Shown piece by piece: positions 9,604 through 18,018 of a stretch of 64,000 nucleotides of DNA. Position numbers and translations under genes: made by a program. Source of the DNA: Sphingomonas sp. Leaf230 (GTDB taxonomy: Bacteria > Pseudomonadota > Alphaproteobacteria > Sphingomonadales > Sphingomonadaceae); assembly GCF_001421745.1 (NCBI RefSeq), contig NZ_LMKW01000001.1, forward strand, positions 672,462-736,461, given 5' to 3'. Each line of letters starts with the position of its first letter. The first letter of the stretch is position 1. The notes below the pieces were generated by a model. The model ran no database searches. It saw nothing but the letters and a program-made list of their open reading frames with translations, and had not been told where the DNA came from.

Positions 9604-10050
9604 ATGCAGGTCGATTTCTACCACCTAACCAGCCCCCTCGACCGCGTCCTCCCACGCATCGCCGAGCGCGTCGTCCAAACCGGCGGCCGCCTACTGATCG
9701 TCGCCGAACCCGAAGAACAGCGTGTCGCGCTCGACCGTCTCCTCTGGTCCTACGCTCCCGAGAGCTTCCTCCCCCACGCCCAGGCCGGCAGCAACGATGA
9801 TGCCGCACAACCCATTCTAATCGCTCAGGATATTCAGGAAACCGCCCCCGCCAATACCGCCCGCAACGTCGCGGTGGTAGACGGACGTTGGCGTGACCTT
9901 ATCCTAACCTTTGACCGTGCCTTCCACATCTTCGACGACGAAGCCATCCGCGAATCCCGCCTAGCCTGGAAGGCGCTCGCCGACCGCGACGGCATCGAAC
10001 GCCGCTACTGGAAGCAGAACGACTCCGGCCGCTGGGAACAGGCCGCATAG
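9604..10050 (+). CDS. holC: DNA polymerase III chi subunit
   Basis: HolC links the clamp loader to single-stranded-DNA-binding protein at the replication fork. The 148-residue protein shows the family hallmarks: a short beta strand VDFYHLT at the N-terminus, ARILVxAEPEE-like RLLIVAEPEEQRVALDRLLWSYAPESFLPHA (about 30-60), and the C-terminal helix with FHIFDDEAIRESRLAWKAL and WKQNDSGRWEQ. The order pepA-holC is conserved across proteobacteria. Its ribosome-binding site (GGGGAG, 5 nt spacing) comes from the right arm of the adjacent repeat. Confidence 0.92.
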   Translation: MQVDFYHLTSPLDRVLPRIAERVVQTGGRLLIVAEPEEQRVALDRLLWSYAPESFLPHAQAGSNDDAAQPILIAQDIQETAPANTARNVAVVDGRWRDLILTFDRAFHIFDDEAIRESRLAWKALADRDGIERRYWKQNDSGRWEQAA

Positions 10051-10122
10051 GTTGCTTTAGCCGCGTCCCCCGCCTAAGCGCCGCGCATCCGATTACCGTC
10101 AACACAGGAGCCCGTGACCATC

Positions 10123-10545
10123 ATGGCCGCGAACCGTACCTTTTCGATCATCAAGCCCGACGCAACCCGCCGCAACCTGACCGGTGCGGTCACCAAGATG
10201 CTCGAGGAAGCCGGCCTGCGCGTCGTCGCCTCGAAGCGCATCCAGATGACCCGCGAGCAGGCCGAAGGCTTCTACGCGGTCCACAAGGAGCGTCCGTTCT
10301 TCGGCGAGCTCGTCTCGTTCATGATCTCCGGCCCTGTCGTCGTCCAGGTATTGGAAGGCGAGAACGCGATGCAGCGCAACCGCGACATCATGGGCGCCAC
10401 CAACCCCGCCAACGCTGACGCCGGCACGATCCGCAAGGAACTCGCCGAGTCGATCGAAGCCAACTCGGTCCACGGTTCGGATTCGGACGAGAACGCCGAG
10501 ATTGAGATCGCCTACTTCTTCAAGCCCGAAGAAATCGTCGGCTGA
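10123..10545 (+). CDS. ndk: Nucleoside diphosphate kinase
   Basis: Ndk transfers the gamma phosphate of ATP to nucleoside diphosphates through a phosphohistidine. The protein is 140 residues with the expected [14 protein letters not shown] start, RPFF loop, and [15 protein letters not shown]. The active-site signature is [12 protein letters not shown], in which the His is phosphorylated. I use ATG 10123 (MAANRTF). GTG 10114 lies only 3 nt from the AGGAG at 10106-10110 and would add three residues. The gene overlaps the following acetyltransferase by 1 nt (TGATG). Confidence 0.98.
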   Translation: MAANRTFSIIKPDATRRNLTGAVTKMLEEAGLRVVASKRIQMTREQAEGFYAVHKERPFFGELVSFMISGPVVVQVLEGENAMQRNRDIMGATNPANADAGTIRKELAESIEANSVHGSDSDENAEIEIAYFFKPEEIVG

Positions 10546-11063
10546 TGACTTGGCGGATGCGACGGGCCGGGCCGGGCGATGCGCCCGCGCTATCGCTCGT
10601 CGCATCCGCCACGTTCCTCGATACGTATGCGACCGTGCTGTCAGGCGCCGACATCGTCGCCCACTGCACGATAAAGAACAGCATCGCCGCGTTCGAGACC
10701 TGGCTGGGCGATCCCGCGACGATCGTGACGCTGGCCGAGTACGAGCCCGGCAACGCGCCGATCGGCTACACGGTGTTGACCGCGCCGGACTTCCCGATCG
10801 AGCCCGGCCCCGCGGACATCGAACTCCGCCGCATCTATCTTATGAAGCAGGCTCAGGGCTCTGGGCTGGGTGCTGCGCTATTGGCCCGCGCACTCGAAGA
10901 CGCCGTAGCGGCGAGCCGAACCCGCGTCCTGCTAGGCGTATGGGACCAGAACACCCGCGCCCGAGCCTTCTATGAACGGCAAGGATTTGAGGTGATCGGC
11001 GCCCGCCAGTTCATGGTCGGCACCACCCTCCACGACGACCCGGTCTACGCGCGAGCGGTGTAA
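10545..11063 (+). CDS. GNAT-family N-acetyltransferase
   Basis: A 172-residue Gcn5-related acetyltransferase. Motif A, which binds the acetyl-CoA pyrophosphate, is QGSGLGAALLARAL (about 105-118). It is followed by WDQNTRARAFYERQGFEVIGARQF, the typical motif B end with the YxxxGF hook. An N-terminal MRRAGPGDAPALSLVASATFLDTYA resembles the amino-acid or aminoglycoside-acetyltransferase-like branch. The ATG shares one base with the ndk stop, so it is probably translationally coupled, though the role need not be related. The substrate cannot be assigned. Confidence 0.85.
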   Translation: MTWRMRRAGPGDAPALSLVASATFLDTYATVLSGADIVAHCTIKNSIAAFETWLGDPATIVTLAEYEPGNAPIGYTVLTAPDFPIEPGPADIELRRIYLMKQAQGSGLGAALLARALEDAVAASRTRVLLGVWDQNTRARAFYERQGFEVIGARQFMVGTTLHDDPVYARAV

Positions 11064-11101
11064 ATTCCCCCGGCGAAGGCGCCGTACCTCATAGCAGCGC
11101 T

Positions 11102-11207
11102 ACCACCCCGGCGAAGGCCGGGGCCCAATTGGAAAGGTCGCAGTAACAGAACGCTGCCCTCCATTAGCAACGTTCCCCAATTGGACCCCGGCCTCCGCCG
11201 GGGTGGT
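11102..11207. repeat. Long inverted-repeat element, CCCGGCG type, second copy
   Basis: The arms 11102-11132 and 11177-11207 are reverse complements at 29 of 31 positions, with a 44-nt loop. The core is ACCACCCCGGCG-N-AGGCCGGGG with a CCAATTGG tip. Total size (106 bp) and loop length match the copy at 40-145, although the tip sequence differs. It separates the convergent GNAT gene and a minus-strand unknown, so it could stop transcription from both sides. Confidence 0.85.
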
Positions 11208-11226
11208 GCCGTTTAGAGGTAGGCAA

Positions 11227-11832
11227 TCACGCCGCCGGCTTCTCTTTCGCCCAGATCGCATCAAGCTTCGCCTGATCGCCACCACGCTGCCGAACCCGCA
11301 AGCCCTCAAGCTTCAGCGCGCGACCGCGCAGCATCCGCCCCTTGGTCTTCCAGATCACATTGTAGATCCCGCTAGCGGTCCGCGTCGTATCCCCGTCGAA
11401 ATACTGCACGCTGACCAGCACCGGCAGCCGCCCCGCACGATCGTCCGACCCACCATCGGTAAGCTTCAGCAACGGCCCCGAGAACCACGACGCATCGATG
11501 ACCGGTTCCGCCGGAGGCCGCCGCGCCGCGACGCCCAGAGACCGCGGAAACGTGATCGTCACGTCCTGAAGGTCATGCCGCGCATCCTTCAGCAACAGCG
11601 TGTTGCCGCCATCCTGCACGATCGCCGACAGATCGATCTTCGTCCGCTCCCGCGCCGCACTCGACTGAGCCGCGATCTTGTCGGCCTCGTTCGCACGGTG
11701 ATCCGACCAGTTGGTCCACAGCGTCAGCGCCGCGATCAGCACGCCCGCAACGGCCACGACCTCGGCCAGCGTCACCCAACGCCGCCGCGTCGCCGCAGCC
11801 TCGCGCCGTTCGGTCGGAGTCTCAGTGCTCAT
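11227..11832 (-). CDS. Membrane-anchored protein of unknown function
   Basis: I do not recognise this family. The 201-residue protein starts MSTETPTERREAAATRRRW, then has a single transmembrane helix (LAEVVAVAGVLIAALTLW, about 23-40). After it comes a soluble domain of mixed composition with SWFSGPLLKL, RAGRLPVLVSVQYFDGDTTRTASGIYNVIWKTKGR and a basic C-terminus. With a basic N-terminus the C-terminal domain should be periplasmic. Its ATG overlaps the mmcQ-like stop by 4 nt, so it is the last gene of a purM-purN-mmcQ run. The in-frame extension upstream to 11877 is not needed. Confidence 0.7.
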   Translation of the reverse strand: MSTETPTERREAAATRRRWVTLAEVVAVAGVLIAALTLWTNWSDHRANEADKIAAQSSAARERTKIDLSAIVQDGGNTLLLKDARHDLQDVTITFPRSLGVAARRPPAEPVIDASWFSGPLLKLTDGGSDDRAGRLPVLVSVQYFDGDTTRTASGIYNVIWKTKGRMLRGRALKLEGLRVRQRGGDQAKLDAIWAKEKPAA

Positions 11833-12194
11833 CGCCCACCAGCCTCCAGCAGCCGGGCAGGGGCCGCCAGTTCCCAACTCCGCGCGATCCTGTCTTCGAC
11901 CAGCGCCCAGTCCGGATCACCGGCAACGTTCATCCCGACCCAACCAGTCGCGCCAAGATACGCCGGCCGCGAATACACGGCCGGGTTCGCCTCGACGAGC
12001 GTCGTCTGTTCATCGGTGCCGCTGGTCTTCACGCACACCATGGTCAATCCATCGCCGTGATGATCCGCCCGGAACTGCGCGAACTGCCTGTCGGCCACGA
12101 AGAAGGTCGGCTGACCGTGTGACACCTTCTCCTCAGTCTCCGGCAGCGCCAAAGCCGCCGCGCGAACGCGGTCGAGAGAGGGCAGATCAGTCAT
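11829..12194 (-). CDS. MmcQ/YjbR-family protein
   Basis: A 121-residue protein of the MmcQ/YjbR (CyaY-like fold) family, sometimes labelled DNA-binding. Family features are ALALPETEEKVSHGQPTFFV at the start, the QFAQFRADHHGDG strand pair, and the GATGWVGMNVAGDPDWALVEDRIARSWELAAPARL end, which matches the WV-x-LxxLxxxY-helix pattern. Its start overlaps the purN stop by 4 nt and its stop overlaps the next gene by 4 nt. The biochemical role is unproven for the family, and nothing here refines it. Confidence 0.8.
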   Translation of the reverse strand: MTDLPSLDRVRAAALALPETEEKVSHGQPTFFVADRQFAQFRADHHGDGLTMVCVKTSGTDEQTTLVEANPAVYSRPAYLGATGWVGMNVAGDPDWALVEDRIARSWELAAPARLLEAGGR

Positions 12195-12763
12195 CGCGTC
12201 ACGAACTCCGCCAAGATCTTAGGGTACAACGCATGTTCCGCCACCAGCACGCGATCGGCAAGCGCATCCGCATCGTCGCCGGGAAGGATCGGCACCTCGG
12301 CCTGCCCCAGCACCACGCCGCCATCGAGCTCCTCGGTCACGACATGCACCGAGCACCCACCGACAGCATCGCCCGCCGCGATCGCCCGCGCATGCGTATC
12401 GAGGCCCTTGTACTTGGGCAGCAGCGACGGATGGATATTGACGATCCGGTCTCGCCACGCCGCCACGAACCCATCCGACAGCAACCGCATATACCCGGCG
12501 AGCGCGACGACCTCGACGCCGGCCTCGCGCAACGCCGCATCGATCGCCGCCTCGTAGGCCGGCTTCCCCAGACCCTTCGGCGAGAGCGCGAACGTTGCCA
12601 CGCCCTCAGCGCGGGCCCATTCGAGCCCGGCCGCCTCCGGCTTGTCGGACGCTACCAATGCGATCTCGTACGGGCACGCCGCCGCGCGTGACGCGCCGAC
12701 CAGCGCCATCATGTTCGATCCGCGCCCGGAGATCAGCACGCCGACGCGCGTCTTCTCAGCCAT
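12191..12763 (-). CDS. purN: Phosphoribosylglycinamide formyltransferase PurN
   Basis: PurN makes formylglycinamide ribonucleotide from GAR using 10-formyltetrahydrofolate, the third step of purine synthesis. The 190-residue chain begins [21 protein letters not shown], the GAR phosphate loop. The catalytic triad is in [16 protein letters not shown] (Asn, His) and EELDGG (Asp). Its ATG overlaps the purM stop by 8 nt, giving the classic purMN coupling. The in-frame extension to 12826 is inside purM and has no homology. Confidence 0.97.
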   Translation of the reverse strand: MAEKTRVGVLISGRGSNMMALVGASRAAACPYEIALVASDKPEAAGLEWARAEGVATFALSPKGLGKPAYEAAIDAALREAGVEVVALAGYMRLLSDGFVAAWRDRIVNIHPSLLPKYKGLDTHARAIAAGDAVGGCSVHVVTEELDGGVVLGQAEVPILPGDDADALADRVLVAEHALYPKILAEFVTR

Positions 12764-13871
12764 GCGTCGCGGTCCAGTCCTCGCGCGCGCTCCAGGTGCC
12801 CGCCGATCCGCGCACCGTGCAGCCATGCGACCCGGCCTCGATCCGCCCGATCGTGAATACGGTCTCGTGCGCTGCTTCGAGCGCCGCGGTCACCGCGTCG
12901 GCCTCGTCGGCACTCACGATCACGACCATGCCGATCCCGCAGTTGAACGTCCGCGCCATCTCCTCCGGCTCGATCGCGCCCTGCGCCTGCAGGAACGCCA
13001 TCAACCGCGACTGCTCCCACGCATCCGCATCGACCACCGCATGGACGCCGTCGGGCAGCACGCGCGGAATATTCTCGAGCAGGCCTCCGCCGGTGATGTG
13101 CGCCAGTCCCTTGATCTTCTGCTCGCGCAGCAACGGCAGCAGGCTCGCGACGTAGATGCGAGTCGGCGCCATCAGGTGATCGATCAGCAACTTGTCCTGG
13201 TCGAACAGCGCGGGCCGATCGAGCTTCCACCCGCGATCCGTCGCCAGCCTGCGAACCAGCGAGAACCCGTTCGAATGCACGCCCGACGACGCCAGCCCGA
13301 GCATCACGTCGCCCGCGGCGATCTCGCGCCCGGTCAGCACGTTGGTCCGCTCGACCGCGCCGACGCAGAAGCCCGCCAGATCGTAATCGCCATCGGCATA
13401 CATGCCCGGCATCTCGGCGGTCTCGCCCCCGATCAGCGCGCAGCCGGCGGTCTTGCACCCTTCCGCAATCGACGCCACGACGCGCTCGGCGACCGCTGCA
13501 TCAAGCTTCCCGCTCGCATAATAATCGAGGAAGAACAGCGGCTCGGCGCCCTGAACGATCAGGTCGTTGACGCACATCGCGACGAGATCGACGCCGACCC
13601 CCTCATGCCGATCCCACTCGATCGCCAGCTTCAGCTTGGTGCCGACGCCATCGTTCGCCGCGACCAGCAGAGGATCGACGAACCCCGCTGCCTTCAGGTC
13701 GAACATCCCGCCGAAGCCGCCGAGATCGGCGTCCGCCCCCGGCCGCCGCGTCGAGCGCGCGAGTGGGGCGATCGCACGCACCAGCGCGTTGCCCGCGGCG
13801 ATCGAAACGCCCGCCTGAGCGTAGGTGTAAGGGCCCGAAGCGGGAGCGGCGGAGTCTGGCGTATCGGTCAT
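12756..13871 (-). CDS. purM: Phosphoribosylaminoimidazole synthetase PurM
   Basis: PurM closes FGAM to AIR with ATP, directly downstream of PurN's product in the pathway. The 371-residue protein has [14 protein letters not shown] (the N-terminal ATP-grasping strand), [33 protein letters not shown], and [11 protein letters not shown]. The C-terminal [16 protein letters not shown] and [11 protein letters not shown] segments are also present. ATG 13871 gives the normal N-terminus; an extension to 13958 would overlap the divergent gene. The purM and DUF2066-like promoters share the 61-nt gap 13872-13932. Confidence 0.97.
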   Translation of the reverse strand: MTDTPDSAAPASGPYTYAQAGVSIAAGNALVRAIAPLARSTRRPGADADLGGFGGMFDLKAAGFVDPLLVAANDGVGTKLKLAIEWDRHEGVGVDLVAMCVNDLIVQGAEPLFFLDYYASGKLDAAVAERVVASIAEGCKTAGCALIGGETAEMPGMYADGDYDLAGFCVGAVERTNVLTGREIAAGDVMLGLASSGVHSNGFSLVRRLATDRGWKLDRPALFDQDKLLIDHLMAPTRIYVASLLPLLREQKIKGLAHITGGGLLENIPRVLPDGVHAVVDADAWEQSRLMAFLQAQGAIEPEEMARTFNCGIGMVVIVSADEADAVTAALEAAHETVFTIGRIEAGSHGCTVRGSAGTWSAREDWTATHG

Positions 13872-13932
13872 GATCGGTGCTGCTAGCCACATCGCGCTTG
13901 GATTTCCACGTCTGCTTCGCCAAAAGGCCCGC

Positions 13933-15180
13933 GTGACGCGTATCCGTACCCTTCCCACCGCGCTTGCTGGTGCCGCGCTATTGTTGAGCGGCGGAGCCGT
14001 GCTCGCGCAGATTGAGGGCGGCAGCCGAGGCGCGGCTCCGGTCGACAGCGGCAGCGCCTACGAGGTGAGCGGCGTCACGGTCGACGTAGCCGGCAAGACC
14101 GCCGACGCTGCGCGCTACGGCGGCTGGCGGCTCGCGCAACGCAAGGCCTGGGTGCAATTGTCGAACCGACTGGGCGGCGGTGGTGGCCTCGTCTCCGACG
14201 GAACCCTCGATTCGCTGGTCTCGGGTATCGTCGTCGAGAACGAGCAGATCGGCCCGCAGCGTTACATCGCCAAGCTCGGCGTGCTGTTCGATCGCGGCCG
14301 GGCCGGATCGATCCTCGGCATCTCGACCTATGCCGATCGCTCGCAGCCGATGCTCGTCATCCCTGTCCAATATTCGGGCGGAGTCGGCCAGGCGTTCGAG
14401 CAGAGCACCCAGTGGCAGCAGGCTTGGGCGCGCTATCGCACCGGCAACAGCAGCATCGACTATGTCCGCCCGTCAGGCTCCGGCCCCGATGCGCTCCTGC
14501 TCAACGTTGGCCAGACGCAGCGCCCGGGCCGCGGTTGGTGGCGGACGATCCTCGACCAATATGGCGCGAGCGACGTGCTCACCCCCGTCGTGAAGCTCTA
14601 TCGGCAATGGCCCGGCGGCCCGGTGATCGGCGTGTTCGAAGCGCGCCACGGCCCCGACAACGACCTGATCGGCAGCTTCACGCTACGAGTCGGCACGCCC
14701 GATGGCATCGCGCAATTGCTCGACACCGGCGTGAAGCGGATCGACGACCTGTACCAGCAGGCACGCCGCAATGGCTCGCTCCGAGTCGACTACAGCCTCT
14801 CGCCACCGCCGCCGCCCGAAGCCGCGGTGATCGACGACCTGCCCATCGACGAGACCGCCGACGCCAATACCGCCGTCCTTACGGGTGGCGCTGGTATCTC
14901 GATCATCGTCCAGTTCGATACGCCGGCCGCAGCAAACGTGTCCTCGACCGAAGCCGCACTCCGCGCGATCCCCGGCGTCCGCTCGGCGGCCACCACCAGT
15001 CTCGCGCTCGGCGGTGTCTCGCTGATGCGCGTCGCCTATGACGGCGACCCGGCCGCACTGAAAACCGCGCTCGAAGCTCGCGGCTATCAGGTATTCGGCT
15101 CCGGCCAGACGATCCGCATCCGCCGGGTCGCCCAACTTCTTCCGCCGGACTTGCCCGCGGACAATGCGACGACAGGGTGA
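13933..15180 (+). CDS. Exported DUF2066-like protein upstream of hda
   Basis: A 415-residue exported protein of unknown function. It has a signal peptide ([24 protein letters not shown]), then a domain at about 40-200 resembling DUF2066: [18 protein letters not shown] and a strand ending [13 protein letters not shown] Pro-rich linker (LSPPPPPEA, about 302) leads to a small alpha/beta module at 320-400. That module has a repeated ferredoxin-like pattern ([39 protein letters not shown]). I use GTG 13933 with AAGG upstream. The order purN-purM | DUF2066 - hda is, as I recall, also found in pseudomonads, which supports the assignment. No catalytic motif is visible. Confidence 0.75.
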   Translation: MTRIRTLPTALAGAALLLSGGAVLAQIEGGSRGAAPVDSGSAYEVSGVTVDVAGKTADAARYGGWRLAQRKAWVQLSNRLGGGGGLVSDGTLDSLVSGIVVENEQIGPQRYIAKLGVLFDRGRAGSILGISTYADRSQPMLVIPVQYSGGVGQAFEQSTQWQQAWARYRTGNSSIDYVRPSGSGPDALLLNVGQTQRPGRGWWRTILDQYGASDVLTPVVKLYRQWPGGPVIGVFEARHGPDNDLIGSFTLRVGTPDGIAQLLDTGVKRIDDLYQQARRNGSLRVDYSLSPPPPPEAAVIDDLPIDETADANTAVLTGGAGISIIVQFDTPAAANVSSTEAALRAIPGVRSAATTSLALGGVSLMRVAYDGDPAALKTALEARGYQVFGSGQTIRIRRVAQLLPPDLPADNATTG

Positions 15181-15191
15181 GCGCGACCAAG

Positions 15192-15836
15192 ATGACTCAA
15201 ATTGCGCTGCCACTCGGGTGGCCGGCGGACCCTCGCGACGACGCCTTCCTGGTTACCCCCTCCAATTCGCGCGCCGTCCACACGCTGGAGCACACCGCGA
15301 CTTGGCCCGTCATGACCGCCATTCTCACCGGCCCCCGCAAATCGGGCCGCAGCCTGCTCGCGCGGATCTTCGCGGCGAAGAGTGGCGGCACGATCATCGA
15401 CGATGCCGAGCGCGTGCCCGAGGCGCAGCTGTTCCACGCCTGGAACCGCGCGCAGGAGGAGCACAGGCCGCTGCTGATCGTCGCCGACGCCGCACCGCCC
15501 GAATGGAAGGTGAAGCTCCCCGACCTCCGCTCGCGTCTCGCCGCCAGCCCGATCGCGGCGATCGGCGCGCCCGACGACGAGCTCATGCGGCTGTTGCTGG
15601 CGCACCTGTTCGAGCGCCGCAGCCTCGATGCGCGGCCCGATCTGATCGACTGGCTCGCGACCAGAATCGAGCGCAGTCATATTACCGTAACGCGAACCGT
15701 CGATGCGCTGGATCAGGAGGCGATGGAACGTCGCAAGCGCTTGTCCATTCCTCTTGCACGAACCACACTCACCGAGGCCGGGCTGATCCTCCGGCCGCAA
15801 CTCGCTCTCGACCTTCCGCTCTTTACGCCACCATAA
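15192..15836 (+). CDS. hda: DnaA-related regulatory protein Hda/HdaA
   Basis: Hda promotes ATP hydrolysis by DnaA through the sliding clamp, limiting re-initiation. The protein is about 214 residues. It carries a clamp-binding motif at the extreme N-terminus (QIALPLGW, the QLxLPL type) and a DnaA-like AAA+ core: a degenerate P-loop GPRKSGRSLLARI, IIDDAERV as Walker B, LRSRLAASPIAAIGAPDDELM, and an RxID-like C-terminal helix (ERSHITVTRTVDALDQEA). I prefer ATG 15192. The GTG at 15177 overlaps the previous stop (GTGA) and would add five residues. It is followed 16 nt later by ppk1. Confidence 0.9.
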   Translation: MTQIALPLGWPADPRDDAFLVTPSNSRAVHTLEHTATWPVMTAILTGPRKSGRSLLARIFAAKSGGTIIDDAERVPEAQLFHAWNRAQEEHRPLLIVADAAPPEWKVKLPDLRSRLAASPIAAIGAPDDELMRLLLAHLFERRSLDARPDLIDWLATRIERSHITVTRTVDALDQEAMERRKRLSIPLARTTLTEAGLILRPQLALDLPLFTPP

Positions 15837-15852
15837 GCACCCAAGAGGCCCG

Positions 15853-18018
15853 ATGAACCGTCCAGCGCATATCGTCCGCCAATCGGAAGACGACGACGAT
15901 CCCATCGGTGCAGAGCCGAACGACCGGTATTTCAACCGCGAGCTCTCCTGGCTCGCGTTCAACCGGCGTGTGCTGGAGGAGGCGTGCAACCCCGCGCACC
16001 CGCTGCTCGAGCGGTTACGCTTCCTGTCGATCTCGGGGTCGAACCTCGACGAATTCTTTATGGTCCGCGTCGCCGGCCTGAAGGGGCAGCAGACGCAGGA
16101 CGTCGATCGACGCTCAGCCGACGGGCTCACCGCGGGCCAGCAGCTAACCGCGATCGTCCGCGAGGCCGACGAATTGATGGCGAGCCAGCAGGCGGTATGG
16201 GGTGACCTGCGCGTGCTGCTCGACGAGGCCGGACTGTTCGTCCTCCGGCGCGAGGCTGTCGAGGGCGAGGCCGACGAATGGCTCGAAACGCATTTCCGCG
16301 ATCAGATTTTCCCGATCCTGACCCCGCAGGCGCTCGACCCCGCACATCCGTTCCCGTTCATCCCCAACCGCGGCCTCTCGGTGATCTTCGACCTCGTCCG
16401 CCGTTCGGATAACGAGCCGGTCCGCGAACTGGTCATGCTACCGCATACGATGACGCGCTTCGTCCGCTTGCCTGGCGAGCCTGCGCGCTACATCTCGATC
16501 GAATCGATCCTGAAGCGGTTCGCGCCGGTCCTCTTCCCCGGCTACGAAGTCCTCGCCGCGGCCAGCTTCCGCGTCCTCCGCGACAGCGACATGGAGATCG
16601 AGGAGGAGGCCGAGGACCTCGTCCGCTACTTCGCCAACGCGATCAAACGCCGCCGCCGCGGCCGCGTGATCCGCCTGGAACTCGAAACCGGCATTCCCGA
16701 CGTGCTCGCTGCGGTTCTCAAGGACGAACTCGGCGGTGCGGACGCGATCATCACCGAGAGCGGCAACCTGCTCGGCATCGTCGACCTCGACGGCCTTGTC
16801 GACGAAGATCGCCCCGATCTGAAGTTCCCGCCCTTCACGCCGCGTTTCCCCGAGCGAATCCGCGAATTCGGCGGCGACTGCTTCGCGGCGATCAAGGCCA
16901 AGGACATCGTCGTCCACCACCCGTACGAGACGTTCGAGGTTGTGCTCGCCTTCCTCAAGCAGGCGGCGAACGACCCCGATGTCGTCGCGATCAAGCAGAC
17001 GCTCTACCGCGCCGGCAAGCAGCCCGCGGTCATCAATGCACTCATCACTGCGGCCGAAGCGGGCAAGTCCGTCACCGCGGTCGTCGAGCTGAAGGCGCGG
17101 TTCGACGAAGAGCAGAACATGGTCTGGGCCTCCGCGCTGGAACGCGCGGGCGTGCAGGTCGTCTACGGCTTCATCGACTGGAAGACGCACGCTAAGGTCT
17201 CGCTGGTCGTCCGCCGCGAAGGTCAGGCGTTCCGCACCTACTGCCATTTCGGGACGGGCAATTATCACCCGGTCACCGCCAAGATCTACACCGACCTCAG
17301 CTTCTTCACCGCCGACGCCGCGGTCGGACGCGATGCAGCGCAGATGTTCAACTACATCACCGGCTATGTCGAACCGACCGACATGGCGCGCGTCAGCCTG
17401 TCGCCGCGTGACCTGCGGCAGAACCTGATGAACCTGATCGACGTCGAGATCGCCAACGCGCGCGCCGGCAAGCCCGCCGGCGTCTGGGCGAAGATGAACT
17501 CGCTGGTCGACCCTGCGGTGATCGAGAAGCTGTACGAGGCGAGCGGGGCAGGGGTCGAGATCGACCTCATCATCCGCGGCATCTGTTGCCTGCGTCCCGG
17601 CGTGCCTGGCCTGTCCGAGACGATCCGCGTAAAATCCGTGATCGGCCGGTTCCTCGAACACAGCCGTATCTGGGCGTTCGGCAATGGCAAGGCGCTCCCC
17701 AACGACGGTGCGAAGCTGTTCATCTCGTCTGCCGACTGGATGCCGCGCAACTTCGACCGCCGCGTCGAATACATGCTGCCGATCCTCAACCCGACCGTCC
17801 ACGACCAGATCCTCGATCAGGTGATGGTCGCGAACCTGATCGACAACGAGCAGAGTTGGGAGCTAGGCCCCGACGGCGAATATAGCCGCGTCGATCCCGG
17901 CGACCGCCCGTTCAACCTGCATCGGTATTTCATGACGAATCCTTCGCTCTCCGGCCGCGGCGCTTCGCTCGCGACCAGCAATGCCGTACCGACCCTGTCG
18001 CTCCGCCGAAAACGATGA
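15853..18018 (+). CDS. ppk1: Polyphosphate kinase 1
   Basis: PPK1 reversibly polymerises the gamma phosphate of ATP into polyphosphate at the membrane periphery. The 721-residue protein has the N domain (YFNRELSWLAFNRRVLEEA), the middle domain (PILTPQALDPAHPFPFIPNRGL), and the two phospholipase-D-like catalytic halves. Those include KQTLYRAGKQPAVINAL, ELKARFDEEQNMVWA, the phosphohistidine segment THAKVSLVVRRE, and HFGTGNYHPVTAKIYTDLS. AAGAGG lies about 5 nt before the ATG. The stop overlaps ppx by 4 nt (ATGA), pairing polymer synthesis with degradation. Confidence 0.98.
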   Translation: MNRPAHIVRQSEDDDDPIGAEPNDRYFNRELSWLAFNRRVLEEACNPAHPLLERLRFLSISGSNLDEFFMVRVAGLKGQQTQDVDRRSADGLTAGQQLTAIVREADELMASQQAVWGDLRVLLDEAGLFVLRREAVEGEADEWLETHFRDQIFPILTPQALDPAHPFPFIPNRGLSVIFDLVRRSDNEPVRELVMLPHTMTRFVRLPGEPARYISIESILKRFAPVLFPGYEVLAAASFRVLRDSDMEIEEEAEDLVRYFANAIKRRRRGRVIRLELETGIPDVLAAVLKDELGGADAIITESGNLLGIVDLDGLVDEDRPDLKFPPFTPRFPERIREFGGDCFAAIKAKDIVVHHPYETFEVVLAFLKQAANDPDVVAIKQTLYRAGKQPAVINALITAAEAGKSVTAVVELKARFDEEQNMVWASALERAGVQVVYGFIDWKTHAKVSLVVRREGQAFRTYCHFGTGNYHPVTAKIYTDLSFFTADAAVGRDAAQMFNYITGYVEPTDMARVSLSPRDLRQNLMNLIDVEIANARAGKPAGVWAKMNSLVDPAVIEKLYEASGAGVEIDLIIRGICCLRPGVPGLSETIRVKSVIGRFLEHSRIWAFGNGKALPNDGAKLFISSADWMPRNFDRRVEYMLPILNPTVHDQILDQVMVANLIDNEQSWELGPDGEYSRVDPGDRPFNLHRYFMTNPSLSGRGASLATSNAVPTLSLRRKR

